Below are positions 41,428 to 50,090 of a stretch of DNA of 64,000 nucleotides, in pieces (the stretch's first letter is position 1; every line of letters starts with the position of its first letter). This stretch comes from JAJEFO01 sp965221845 (GTDB taxonomy: Bacteria > Pseudomonadota > Alphaproteobacteria > Rhodobacterales > Rhodobacteraceae): contig OZ244919.1 of NCBI GenBank assembly GCA_965221845.1, positions 868,001 to 932,000 of the forward strand, written 5' to 3'. The translations under genes were made by a program, and so were the position numbers. Below the pieces are notes generated by a model. It was not told where the DNA came from and made no database searches. It worked only from the letters and a program-made list of their open reading frames with translations.

Positions 41428-42935
41428 GAGCCTCTTGCACAATTATCGCGGTTCCGGCGGCCGTGGCCAGCCTCCGGCGTCCGCCGGCGTGCGGGAGCCG
41501 GGCCCGGCAGGCATCCGGGGCGAGCCGGAGGGCCAGGGTGTGGCGGAATGTCTCGGATGCCGGCCCTTCGGGCGCCGTCCGCGCATGGCTGTCCGCGCCG
41601 TCCCGTTCCCGGGGGCGGCGTCGGCGGCGTCCGGCGCTGCCGCTGGCGGGGCGTCAGACGACGAGCCGCATCAGCTGGCGGACCGTCAGGGCCAGCACGC
41701 CGAAGAACAGGTGGCAGGCCACCTTCGCGTGCCCCCGCACCCGGACGTGCCGTCCTCCGTACGAGTCCTTCAGGGCGGAGTTCACCCGCTCCACGCCGGA
41801 GCGCTGCCTGCAGCGCACGCGGTCGTGGCGGACGTGGCCCGCGCTGCGCTGCGCCCGCGCCTCGGTGGCGAGGCGCTCCCTCAGCTTCGCGTCGCGGCGG
41901 GGGTTCGTGTCGATGATCGCCACGCGGCCCGCCAGGCGGGCGTGCAGCCCGATCTCCCGGGAATCGCAGGCCGCGTCCATGAGTTCGCAGCAGTGGTCCA
42001 CCCGCTCCGCGGTCATCCGGGCCAGCGGGATGGCGGCCTGGCTGTCGTGGAGCGACGCCGAGGTCAGGATGCAGCTGACGGGGATGTCGCCGTCGGCGGC
42101 GTCGACATGCATTCTGTACCCTCTCCAGCTTTCCTTGCATCCCTTCGCGTTGCGCTTCGTGCCCACGTCGCAGGCTTTCGGCAGCTCCCCGAGCATCTCC
42201 GCCGCGGACATGCCGCCCTTCAGCTGCCGCTCGAGGCGGGTCGGCTCCCTGACCGGCCCCTCGCCCTTCCCGGGGCGACCGCGCCTCCGCTTCGGTTTCG
42301 GCGCCGGCCTGGGCTTCGGCGCCGGCCTCTCCCGTCCCGTGATCGCCGTCGAGTCCCGGGATACGTGGCCGACGACCGATCCCTCATGGGCGGCCCTGAC
42401 CAAAGCCCCGTGCATGCGCTCGGGCAGCCGGGTCTCCGCGAACCACGCGAAGGCCCGGGAGAACGCCGGTTCGCCGGGGACCTCCGACACGCGGCACCAG
42501 CCGCACAGCCTGCGCAGCGTCAGGTCGCACCGGGCCGGTCGACCGGCGCGGCCGTGGTCGGGAGGTCCCGCACCGCCTTGGCCACGAAGGCCCGCGCCAG
42601 CGCGTTCCGGTCGGAGGGAGGGTGCCCGACGCCGCGGTGGTCGCAATGGAGGTGCCGCCCGACCCGCGCCAGGTCGAGGACCGCCACGAACCTGCGGTGC
42701 GTCTCCCCCGGCGGGCCCACCTCCTCGGCCAGGAAAGGGAAAGGTTCCCCTTGAATGCGGTGCCAGGCGTCTGATACGAACTTTCCCACGGACATGGAGC
42801 CGTCTCCCCGTATGTTGTGGTTCCAACACCCCGCTCATACAGGATGGACGGCTCCATGTCCAGGCCGAGCCGTCGAAAAATGCCCGTTTCACGGCGGGAA
42901 AAAACCGCTCGTCCGCGGAGTTCTGCAAGAGGCTC
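41428..42935 (-). mobile_element. 1.5-kb DDE IS inserted in the IS66 right end
   Basis: Inverted ends GAGCCTCTTGCA (41428-41439) and TGCAAGAGGCTC (42924-42935); CAGT is present on both flanks (41424-41427, 42936-42939), a likely 4-bp target duplication. Removing the element restores CTGAACAGTTAC, the IS66-type end also seen at 11455-11466, which confirms the boundaries. Confidence 0.8.
41654..42795 (-). pseudogene. DDE transposase (DUF772/DDE_Tnp_1 type), frameshifted
   Basis: The N-terminus (M-S-V-G-K-F-V; E-E-V-G-P-P-G-E-T-H-R-R-F-V-A-V-L; S-D-R-N-A-L-A-R-A-F-V-A-K-A-V) is in one frame and changes near 42530 to the frame with L-R-R-L-C-G-W, V-G-H-V-S-R-D-S-T-A-I (catalytic Asp), T-K-R-N-A-K-G, V-S-C-I-L-T-S-A-S-L-H-D-S-Q and the C-terminal R-Q-R-S-G-V-E-R-V-N-S (glutamate). 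Apart from the single frameshift the protein looks complete. The exact IS family (IS1182- or ISNCY-like) is uncertain. Confidence 0.75.
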
Positions 42936-43072
42936 CAGTTACAATGATTCAATGATTTCGCCGCTTCCACTCTGAAGTGCAACATCAGCCAGCGAGGGGC
43001 GAAGCCCGAGCGGCGGCGGTCCCTTCACCGGGAGGCGTAGCCAGTCTTCCGGGGCGGTGCAAGCCCTGCCGG

Positions 43073-43143
43073 GCGCTGTCCGCGGCCCGCCGGACGCAGG
43101 GAGGGCGGAGCCCGACCGGAGGACGGCGGGCCGCGGACAGCGC
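43073..43143. other. conserved 19-bp-stem hairpin in IS30 copy E
   Basis: Perfect inverted repeat of 19 bp (43073-43091 with 43125-43143) separated by 33 bases, lying downstream of the transposase stop. Same sequence as at 13372 and 61754. Confidence 0.75.
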
Positions 43144-43187
43144 GCATCTCCCCTCGGAGCCGCCCCCGGCGGCCCCGGAAGGCCCCC

Positions 43188-44147
43188 TCAGGGCGGCTGC
43201 GCCTGGTGGAAGGCCTCGGACGGGGTGAGGTAGCCCAGCGCCTTGCGCGGCCGCGCGTTGAGGCGGTCCTGGACGGCCTGCACCTCTGCGTCCGTCACCT
43301 TGCGGAAGTCCGTGCCCTTGGGCAGGTATCCCCGCACGAGGCCGTTGGTGTGCTCGTTCAGGCCGCGCTCCCAGGAGTGGTACGGGCGCGCGAAGAAGAA
43401 CCCCGCGCCCAGCGCCTCGGCCACCCTGGCATGGCCCGCGAACTCCTTGCCGTTGTCCGCGGTGACCGTGTGCACGGGGAGAGGGCCCAGCATGCCGGTC
43501 ATGGCCGAGCCGACCGCGTCCGCCGTCTTCCTCTCGACCCTTTCGAGCAGCGTGTACTTGGACGCCCTGTCCACCAGGGAGACAAGCGCGCCGCTGTGGC
43601 CCTTGCCCACAATGGTGTCGGCCTCCCAGTCGCCGACCCGTTCCTTCGCCTCCACGACGTCCGGGCGCTCGGAGATGTCCACCCGGCCCGGGATGTGGCC
43701 GCGGCCCGCGTGGGCCCCGCCCTTCCGGTTCGGCTTCCTGCCGCGGCGGCGGAGATGCCGCCAGAGACCGCCGCCGGCCTTCCGGTCGGCGTGGATGCGC
43801 TCGTAGATCCACTGACGCCCCGCCATCGGCGCGCCCTCCTTGCGGAGGCGCCCGCTGACCTGCTCGGGGCTCCAGCCCTCGGCCAGCCGCTCCTCCGCCA
43901 TGCGCCACAGCTCCGGCGTCATCTTGCGCGCCACCGACGAGGCCGCGCTGCGGCGCCTGTCCGCCTTGCGCTGGGCTTGCTTGTGGCGGTAGCCGCGCCT
44001 GCCGGAGTTGCGCCGCACCTCGCGCCAGACCGTCGTGCGGTCGCGGCCGAGCTGGCGGGCGATCGCCGGGCCGGAAAGCCCGCTTTTCCTCAGGGCGTGG
44101 ATCTGGCAGCGTTCCGCATAGGTCAGGTGGCGATGGCCCTCGGGCAT
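43188..44147 (-). CDS. IS30-family transposase
   Basis: 319-residue DDE transposase, apparently functional. An N-terminal helix-turn-helix (L-T-Y-A-E-R-C-Q-I-H-A-L; I-A-R-Q-L-G-R-D-R-T-T-V-W-R-E) is followed by a second helical region (E-Q-V-S-G-R-L-R-K-E). The catalytic triad lies in V-G-D-W-E-A-D-T-I-V-G, V-T-A-D-N-G-K-E-F and E-R-G-L-N-E-H-T-N-G-L. The C-terminus R-K-A-L-G-Y-L-T-P-S-E-A-F is the IS30 signature. It is the reference against which copies D and F are seen to be decayed. Confidence 0.93.
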   Translation of the reverse strand: MPEGHRHLTYAERCQIHALRKSGLSGPAIARQLGRDRTTVWREVRRNSGRRGYRHKQAQRKADRRRSAASSVARKMTPELWRMAEERLAEGWSPEQVSGRLRKEGAPMAGRQWIYERIHADRKAGGGLWRHLRRRGRKPNRKGGAHAGRGHIPGRVDISERPDVVEAKERVGDWEADTIVGKGHSGALVSLVDRASKYTLLERVERKTADAVGSAMTGMLGPLPVHTVTADNGKEFAGHARVAEALGAGFFFARPYHSWERGLNEHTNGLVRGYLPKGTDFRKVTDAEVQAVQDRLNARPRKALGYLTPSEAFHQAQPP

Positions 44148-44275
44148 GACAGTCTCCTTGCTTCATCACAGGGACTGTCGTCGCCGCCTGGCCGATTCGC
44201 AACATCATGTGTCGCCGAACGACCAGGAACACTGCATCAGGTGTTGCACTTCAGAGTGGAACGGGGGTTTTAGGT

Positions 44276-44419
44276 GGGTGCATCCCAAATTTGTTGACCG
44301 CCATGATTCGCTGGCGCTGCTGCACCATCGTTCCATCAAGAAAACAAGGCTGTCAAACATTCTCGAACAGCGGGCAAGCTGGACCATTGGGGCTCGATCA
44401 ACCAATCTGGGCTACACCC
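44276..44419. repeat. 144-bp MITE with 8-bp target duplication
   Basis: GGGTGCATCCCAAAT...ATCTGGGCTACACCC forms terminal inverted repeats extending ~24 bases (to GTTGACC / GATCAAC). It is flanked on both sides by TTTTAGGT (44268-44275, 44420-44427). The ends resemble those of the ISKra4-type element at 59959-62965 (GGGTGTATCCCAATTTTTTG). No coding capacity. Confidence 0.85.
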
Positions 44420-44497
44420 TTTTAGGTCGGGCTCTGACGCGTGCCGCAAGCCTGCGACCGGAAATGCGGGTTGCTGACCGGCTCCCGCGAAGCGGGC

Positions 44498-45853
44498 CTA
44501 CCCTGCCTGAACGGAATCAAGCGAGGCGCCCAGTTCCGTCATCAACGCCGTGAACGTCGGGAAAGACGTTGCAACCGGCGAGGCATCGTCCACGGTCACG
44601 GCGTTCGTCGCGCCGAGGCCGAGAGAGAGAAGCGACATGGCAACGCGATGGTCAAGGCGCGCTTCGACACGCGCTCCTCCCGGAACGCCCGCAGGGCCCA
44701 TGCCCTCCACTTCCCACCAGTCCTCGCCCTCCGTGACGGTCCCGCCGGCAGCGCGGAGCCCGGCCGCCATCGCGTCGATCCGGTCGCTTTCCTTGACCCG
44801 AAGCTCTCCCACGCCACGCATCGCGGTCCGTCCCCGGGCAAAGGCGCTGACGACGGAAAGGACGGGATATTCGTCGATCATGGAGGGCGCGCGCTCAGGC
44901 GGAACCTCTATGCCCTTCAGTTCGGGGGAAAAGCGCGCACGGATGTCCGCAACAGGCTCGCCCCCCTCCTCCCGCTCGTTCTCGAATGTCAGGTCGGCCC
45001 CCATCTCGCGGAGCGTGGCGTAGAAGCCGGTGCGGGTCGGGTTCATCCCGACATTGGGCACGAGCACGTCTGATCCCTCGACGATCAGCGCGACGGCCAC
45101 CGGGAACGCGGCGGAGGACGGGTCGCGCGGGACGGAAATGGCTTGCGGCCGCAGCTCGGCATGGCCCTTGAGCGTGATGACGCGTCCGCAGGCCCCTGCT
45201 TCGACGTCGATGCCGGCGCCGAATCCCCTGAGCATTCTCTCCGTATGGTCACGTGTGGCTTCCCGCTCGATCACGACCGTTTCACCCGGCGCGTTCAGTC
45301 CGGCGAGGAGGATGGCGGACTTCACCTGCGCGGACGCGACCGGCATCTCGTAGTTGACGGGCACGGGATCCACCGCGCCCGTGATCGTCATCGGCAGCCG
45401 TCCGCCGGACCGGCCGACGGCCCCTGCCCCGAAACCCGCAAGCGGTCCGGTGACCCGACCCATGGGACGCGAACGGAGGGATGCGTCGCCCGTGAAGGTC
45501 GCCGTGATCGGAGTCGTTGCCATGGCGCCCATGACAAGGCGCGCACCGGTCCCGGAATTCCCGCAGTCGATCACGTCCGCGGGCTCGCCGAAACCGCCCA
45601 CGCCCACGCCGTGAACGGACCAGCTGCCCTCGCCGGCACGGACCGCTTCGGCGCCGAATGCGCGCATCGCGGCGGCGGTGGCCAGCACGTCCTCGCCTTC
45701 GAGAAGCCCCTCGATCCGCGTTTCGCCGACGCTCATCGCGCCGAGGATCAGCGCCCGGTGCGAAATCGACTTGTCGCCCGGCACATGCGCTTCTCCCGTG
45801 AGCGCGCCGGATCGACGTGCAGTCATGGGCTGGGGTGCGCCGCTTCCGGACAT
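44498..45853 (-). CDS. aroA: 3-phosphoshikimate 1-carboxyvinyltransferase (EPSP synthase)
   Basis: 451 residues, shikimate-pathway enzyme joining PEP and shikimate-3-phosphate. Motifs: G-D-K-S-I-S-H-R-A near residue 22, G-N-S-G-T-G-A-R-L near 95, R-P-M-G-R-V, S-A-Q-V-K-S-A-I-L-L-A-G, T-R-D-H-T-E, P-S-M-I-D-E-Y-P and R-V-K-E-S-D-R. The overall pattern (R-D-H-T-E-x-M-L, N-P-T-R-T-G) is that of class II enzymes, but the PEP-site residue is Gly rather than the Ala known from the glyphosate-tolerant CP4 enzyme. ATG 45853 follows AGGAAGGG at six bases. Confidence 0.94.
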   Translation of the reverse strand: MSGSGAPQPMTARRSGALTGEAHVPGDKSISHRALILGAMSVGETRIEGLLEGEDVLATAAAMRAFGAEAVRAGEGSWSVHGVGVGGFGEPADVIDCGNSGTGARLVMGAMATTPITATFTGDASLRSRPMGRVTGPLAGFGAGAVGRSGGRLPMTITGAVDPVPVNYEMPVASAQVKSAILLAGLNAPGETVVIEREATRDHTERMLRGFGAGIDVEAGACGRVITLKGHAELRPQAISVPRDPSSAAFPVAVALIVEGSDVLVPNVGMNPTRTGFYATLREMGADLTFENEREEGGEPVADIRARFSPELKGIEVPPERAPSMIDEYPVLSVVSAFARGRTAMRGVGELRVKESDRIDAMAAGLRAAGGTVTEGEDWWEVEGMGPAGVPGGARVEARLDHRVAMSLLSLGLGATNAVTVDDASPVATSFPTFTALMTELGASLDSVQAG

Positions 45854-45978
45854 CGGGATCCCTTCCTCTCGCACGGCTCCCTAGACCAGAGCGTCGCAAG
45901 GGTCCACCGTGGTCCGCCGGCGCGCATGCCGGATCGCCGAAGCGCGGCGCCGGGAAGCGGAGCGCGCGCGCCGCGCGT

Positions 45979-46692
45979 TCACGCATCGGGCCTTCTGAAC
46001 GTCAGGTACGTGGGCGTCCGGCCCTCCCGCACCGCCTTCCGCTCGTAGCGCGTCGGCAGCCAGTCCTCCCATGGCGTCCGCCAGTCTTCAGGACGTGCCG
46101 CCTGCCACACGAATCCGGCCTTGGGGGCTTCCTCCATGGCCTGGCGCACGTAGTCCGCAATGTCCGTCGAGATCCTGAGCTGCGCGCCCGACGCCATCGT
46201 CGCGAAGAGCGGATCGAGGTGTTCCGGCGTCACGAAGCGCCGCCTGTGATGCCTCCTCTTCGGCCACGGGTCCGGATAGAGGAGGAACGTCCTTTCCACG
46301 GATCGGTCGGGCAGCACGTCCATCAGGTCGCGCGCATCGCCCGGATGTATCCGGATGTTCTCGACCCCGTCCGCCCTGATCTTCCCCAGGAGCGTCGCGA
46401 CGCCGTCGATGTAGGGATCCGCCGCGACGAAGCCAATGCCCGGATTCCGCACGGCCTGATGCAGCAGGTGCTCGCCGCCGCCGAATCCCACTTCCAGCCA
46501 GACAGGGCGGCCGCCAAACGTCGCGCCGAGATCCAGCTTCTTGCGGCCGGGATTCTCGTCCCGCCCGACGCCCGCCAGGCCGATCCGGGCGAGATCGTCA
46601 AGATAGCGCCTCCGGCTCGCGGAGAGGCCCCGGCCGCGCGCACGCTTGTACAGGTTGCGCCGTGACGTGTCGGAGGGCGGCTTGCTGACCAT
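45979..46692 (-). CDS. trmB: tRNA (guanine-N7-)-methyltransferase
   Basis: 237-residue SAM-dependent enzyme forming m7G46 in tRNA. SAM motif L-E-V-G-F-G-G-G-E-H near residue 68, D-P-Y motif, then the family signature L-L-Y-P-D-P-W-P-K-R-R-H-H-R-R-R and F-V-T-P-E-H. The start at 46692 (ATG) gives the usual basic N-terminus (S-D-T-S-R-R-N-L-Y-K-R). Between folD and aroA on the same strand. Confidence 0.93.
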   Translation of the reverse strand: MVSKPPSDTSRRNLYKRARGRGLSASRRRYLDDLARIGLAGVGRDENPGRKKLDLGATFGGRPVWLEVGFGGGEHLLHQAVRNPGIGFVAADPYIDGVATLLGKIRADGVENIRIHPGDARDLMDVLPDRSVERTFLLYPDPWPKRRHHRRRFVTPEHLDPLFATMASGAQLRISTDIADYVRQAMEEAPKAGFVWQAARPEDWRTPWEDWLPTRYERKAVREGRTPTYLTFRRPDA

Positions 46693-46922
46693 GGGCGCGT
46701 TTCGCAAGCGGACACGGGGTCCGTCAAGGCCTGTGCGTGTCCCGGACCGGCCAGGCGGCGACAGCAGGCCATTGCCCTTCCAGGGGATCCGGACGGCCCT
46801 TGGCGCGTGACGCCGCAAGGCGATCATGGCATCCGCGAACCGCGATCACCGAACGGACGGCGGGAAGCGCCATTTCGTTCCTGTGAAACGCCGGGCGCGA
46901 CAGCCCTGCCCCCGAAGGCGAC

Positions 46923-47825
46923 TCAGGCCGTCAGGCCTTCCGGTTCCGGAACGCCGCTCGCGCGGCAGCATGCCGCCACCGTGTTCGCCAGCAGGCAGGC
47001 GATGGTCATCGGCCCGACGCCTCCCGGAACGGGCGTGATCGCACCGGCCACCCGTGAGGCGCGCTCGAAATCGACGTCTCCCACAAGCCGCGTCCCGCCC
47101 ACGCCCCTTTCCGGCGCCTCGACCCGGTTGATGCCAACGTCGATCACGGTGGCGCCAGGCTTGATCCAGTCGCCCCGGACCATTGCCGGCCGTCCGACGG
47201 CGGCCACGACCACGTCCGCCCGCCGCACCACCTCCGGCAGATCCCTTGTCCGCGAATGCGCGACGGTGACCGTGCAGCTGTCGCCGATCAACAGCTGGGC
47301 CATCGGCCGGCCCACGATGTTGGACCGGCCGACAATCACCGCATCCAGGCCTGAAAGGCTTCCATGGTGATCCCTGAGCATCATGAGGCATCCAAGCGGC
47401 GTGCATGGCACCATCGCTTTCCGGCCGGTGCCGAGAAGCCCCACATTGGAGATGTGGAAGCCATCCACGTCCTTTGCGGGATCAATTGCATTGACGACAA
47501 GATCCTCGTCCAGATGTTCCGGCAGCGGCAACTGCACGAGGATGCCGTGGATGGAAGCGTCGTCGTTGAGCTGATCTATCAGGGCCAGAAGCTCGCCTTC
47601 CGGCGCATCTGCCGCAAGCTTGCGTTCGACGCTCTTCATTCCGGCCTCGACGGTCGCCTTGCCCTTTGAGCGCACATAGACCTGACTTGCCGGATCCTCG
47701 CCCACCAGCACGACCGCAAGACCGGGCACAATGCCGTGCTCGCCCGTCAGCCGCGTCACATGCTCCTTGACCTTGCCGCGGACGTCCGCCGCGAAATCCC
47801 TGCCGTCAATTATCCTTGCCGTCAT
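46923..47825 (-). CDS. folD: methylenetetrahydrofolate dehydrogenase/cyclohydrolase
   Basis: Bifunctional C1-folate enzyme of 300 residues. Substrate-site segments V-Y-V-R-S-K-G-K-A (Tyr/Lys pair) and I-L-V-Q-L-P-L-P; signature P-C-T-P-L-G-C-L-M; nucleotide turn V-I-V-G-R-S-N-I-V-G-R-P; C-terminal T-P-V-P-G-G-V-G-P-M-T. ATG 47825 gives the usual N-terminus (A-R-I-I-D-G-R-D-F-A). Confidence 0.96.
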   Translation of the reverse strand: MTARIIDGRDFAADVRGKVKEHVTRLTGEHGIVPGLAVVLVGEDPASQVYVRSKGKATVEAGMKSVERKLAADAPEGELLALIDQLNDDASIHGILVQLPLPEHLDEDLVVNAIDPAKDVDGFHISNVGLLGTGRKAMVPCTPLGCLMMLRDHHGSLSGLDAVIVGRSNIVGRPMAQLLIGDSCTVTVAHSRTRDLPEVVRRADVVVAAVGRPAMVRGDWIKPGATVIDVGINRVEAPERGVGGTRLVGDVDFERASRVAGAITPVPGGVGPMTIACLLANTVAACCRASGVPEPEGLTA

Positions 47826-48081
47826 TGACGTCTCCCGAACGTGTCATGCAGCGGGCTGTCCGGATATCCGCCTGGCAAGCGCCGGAAAACCGGCGCCTCC
47901 GGCAGCACGCGCGCCTTCACCGGAGTTTCGAGACGCACCGCGATTCCAATGCGGGCGGACAGCCCGGGCTGTCACGATCACGGTGAAAACGCCCGCCAAG
48001 GCCCCCCGCCTGGCATGCCGGCCCGTCAGCGGCTTCCGGGGAAAGCGTCGGCCGGGCGCGCGCCCTGCCAGGCTTCCGGGC

Positions 48082-50022
48082 CTAGGTCGGTTCCGGCTCG
48101 AGACCGGGATCCTCGCCCTTGCCGGACCTCCTGCGCGGTCGGGTCTTCGGGATCGCGGTGACGCTCGCCTTGCCGCTCTCGTCAGTCGAATCGTCTTCGT
48201 CGTCGTCAGCCCGCTTGAGGGGCCTGCCCGCGATGATGCTGGTGATTTCGCTGCCCGTGAGCGTCTCGTACTCCAGGAGTCCCTGCGCAAGCCGCTCAAG
48301 CTCGCCCATCTTGCTGGTGAGAACGTTCCTGGCCGTCTCGTACCCCTCGTCGACAAGCTCCTTGACCTTTTCGTCGATGCGCTTCTGCATTTCCTCGGAA
48401 TGGGCCTGGCCGGACTGGAAGGCGCCAAGGTAGCTCTGCTGCTCGTACGAATAGTCGACCATGCCGAGTTCGTCAGCGAAGCCGAACTGGGTCACCATGG
48501 CGCGCGCGATCCTGCTGGCCTGCTGGATGTCGGACGCGGCGCCGCTTGTTATGTCGTCCTTTCCGAAAATCAGCTCCTCGGCGGCGCGACCTCCCATCGC
48601 CATCGCGATCTTGGACTTGTACTTCCTGAACGTGACCGAGAGCTGGTCCCGTTCCGGCAGGCTCAGCACCAGGCCAAGCGCCCGCCCCCGCGGGATGATC
48701 GTGGCCTTGTGTATCGGATCATGCTGCGGAACGTTCAGGCCCACGATGGCATGTCCGGCCTCATGGTAGGCGGTCAGCTTCTTCTCTTCCTCCGTCATGA
48801 CCATGGAGCGCCGCTCCGCGCCCATCATGACCTTGTCCTTGGCATTCTCGAAATCGTCCATGGTGACGGCGCGTCGGCCGACGCGGGCCGCCATCAGCGC
48901 CGCCTCGTTCACGAGATTCGCGAGATCGGCCCCGGAAAAGCCGGGCGTTCCGCGCGCAATGATGCGAAGGTCGGCGTCGGGAGCCAGGGGAATCTTGCGT
49001 GCATGCACGCCGAGGATCTTCTCGCGACCCTTGATGTCGGGGTTGGGCACCTGCACCTGCCGGTCAAAGCGACCGGGACGCAGCAGCGCCGGATCAAGCA
49101 CGTCGGGACGGTTCGTCGCCGCAACGATGATTATGCCCTCGTTCGCCTCGAAGCCGTCCATCTCGACCAAGAGCTGGTTCAGCGTCTGCTCCCGCTCGTC
49201 GTTGCCGCCGCCATAGCCGACCCCGCGGCTGCGACCCACGGCGTCGATCTCGTCGATGAATACGATGCACGGCGCGTTCTTCTTCGCCTGCTCGAACATG
49301 TCGCGGACGCGGCTGGCGCCGACGCCGACGAACATCTCGACAAAGTCGGAGCCGGAGATCGTGAAGAAGGGCACCCCCGCTTCGCCTGCAATGGCGCGCG
49401 CCAGCAGCGTCTTGCCGGTGCCCGGCGGGCCGACGAGCAGCGCGCCCTTGGGAATCTTGCCGCCGAGCCGGGAGAACTTCTGCGGATTGCGAAGGAACTC
49501 CACGATTTCCTCGAGCTCCTCCTTGGCTTCGTCGATCCCGGCCACGTCGTCGAACGTGACGCGTCCGTGCTTCTCGGTCAGCAGCTTGGCGCGCGACTTC
49601 CCGAAGCCCATCGCTCCGCCGCGACCGCCGCCCTGCATCCGGTTCATGAAATAGATCCAGACGCCGATCAGCAGGAGGAACGGCAGGAAGGACCAGAAGA
49701 TCGCCATGAAGCTCGACTGCTTCTGCGGCTTGGCGTCGAACGACACGTCGTTCCTGACGAGGAGGTCCGTCGTCTCCGCGCCGGCCGGCTGGATCGTCAC
49801 GTATTCCTGGCCGTCGCCGCCGCGGAAGGTGATCTCCTCTCCGTCGATCGTTGCCGCCGTCACGCTTCCGTCCGACACCCGGTCAACGAATTCGGAATAG
49901 CTGACCGTCTTGCTGCTGAGGCCGGGCTGGCCGCCCGAGACGAGGTTGAAGAGCGCAAGGACGAGCAGGAACAGGACAATCCAGAAGGCGATGCTGCGCA
50001 TGTTGGTCAACGGAAGCTCCAT
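48082..50022 (-). CDS. ftsH: ATP-dependent zinc metalloprotease FtsH
   Basis: Membrane-anchored AAA+ protease of about 646 residues. Two N-terminal membrane helices (~10-28 and ~108-128) flank a periplasmic domain. The AAA module has G-P-P-G-T-G-K-T and V-F-I-D-E-I-D-A, the second region of homology R-P-G-R-F-D-R-Q, and the zinc site H-E-A-G-H with the distal Asp in A-A-S-D-I-Q-Q. The acidic-then-basic tail is usual in alphaproteobacteria. The start is ambiguous: ATG 50022, TTG 50010 (with GGAG six bases before it) or ATG 50001. Confidence 0.96.
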   Translation of the reverse strand: MELPLTNMRSIAFWIVLFLLVLALFNLVSGGQPGLSSKTVSYSEFVDRVSDGSVTAATIDGEEITFRGGDGQEYVTIQPAGAETTDLLVRNDVSFDAKPQKQSSFMAIFWSFLPFLLLIGVWIYFMNRMQGGGRGGAMGFGKSRAKLLTEKHGRVTFDDVAGIDEAKEELEEIVEFLRNPQKFSRLGGKIPKGALLVGPPGTGKTLLARAIAGEAGVPFFTISGSDFVEMFVGVGASRVRDMFEQAKKNAPCIVFIDEIDAVGRSRGVGYGGGNDEREQTLNQLLVEMDGFEANEGIIIVAATNRPDVLDPALLRPGRFDRQVQVPNPDIKGREKILGVHARKIPLAPDADLRIIARGTPGFSGADLANLVNEAALMAARVGRRAVTMDDFENAKDKVMMGAERRSMVMTEEEKKLTAYHEAGHAIVGLNVPQHDPIHKATIIPRGRALGLVLSLPERDQLSVTFRKYKSKIAMAMGGRAAEELIFGKDDITSGAASDIQQASRIARAMVTQFGFADELGMVDYSYEQQSYLGAFQSGQAHSEEMQKRIDEKVKELVDEGYETARNVLTSKMGELERLAQGLLEYETLTGSEITSIIAGRPLKRADDDEDDSTDESGKASVTAIPKTRPRRRSGKGEDPGLEPEPT

Positions 50023-50090
50023 CGGGCAGGTCGTGGCGGGCCGTTCGGATCCGGCCCATTGCAGGTCAGATAGCAATCAGGGCGGATTCT

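Larger units (their letters stand above)
42959..44267 (-). mobile_element. IS30-family element, copy E, intact
   Basis: About 1.31 kb with ends CGCCGCTTCCACTCTGAAGTGCAAC (left) and GTTGCACTTCAGAGTGGAACGGGGG (right), flanked by TTT on both sides (42956-42958, 44268-44270). It contains an intact transposase gene and, on the far side of its stop, a ~185-bp non-coding block shared exactly with copies D and F. Confidence 0.9.
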
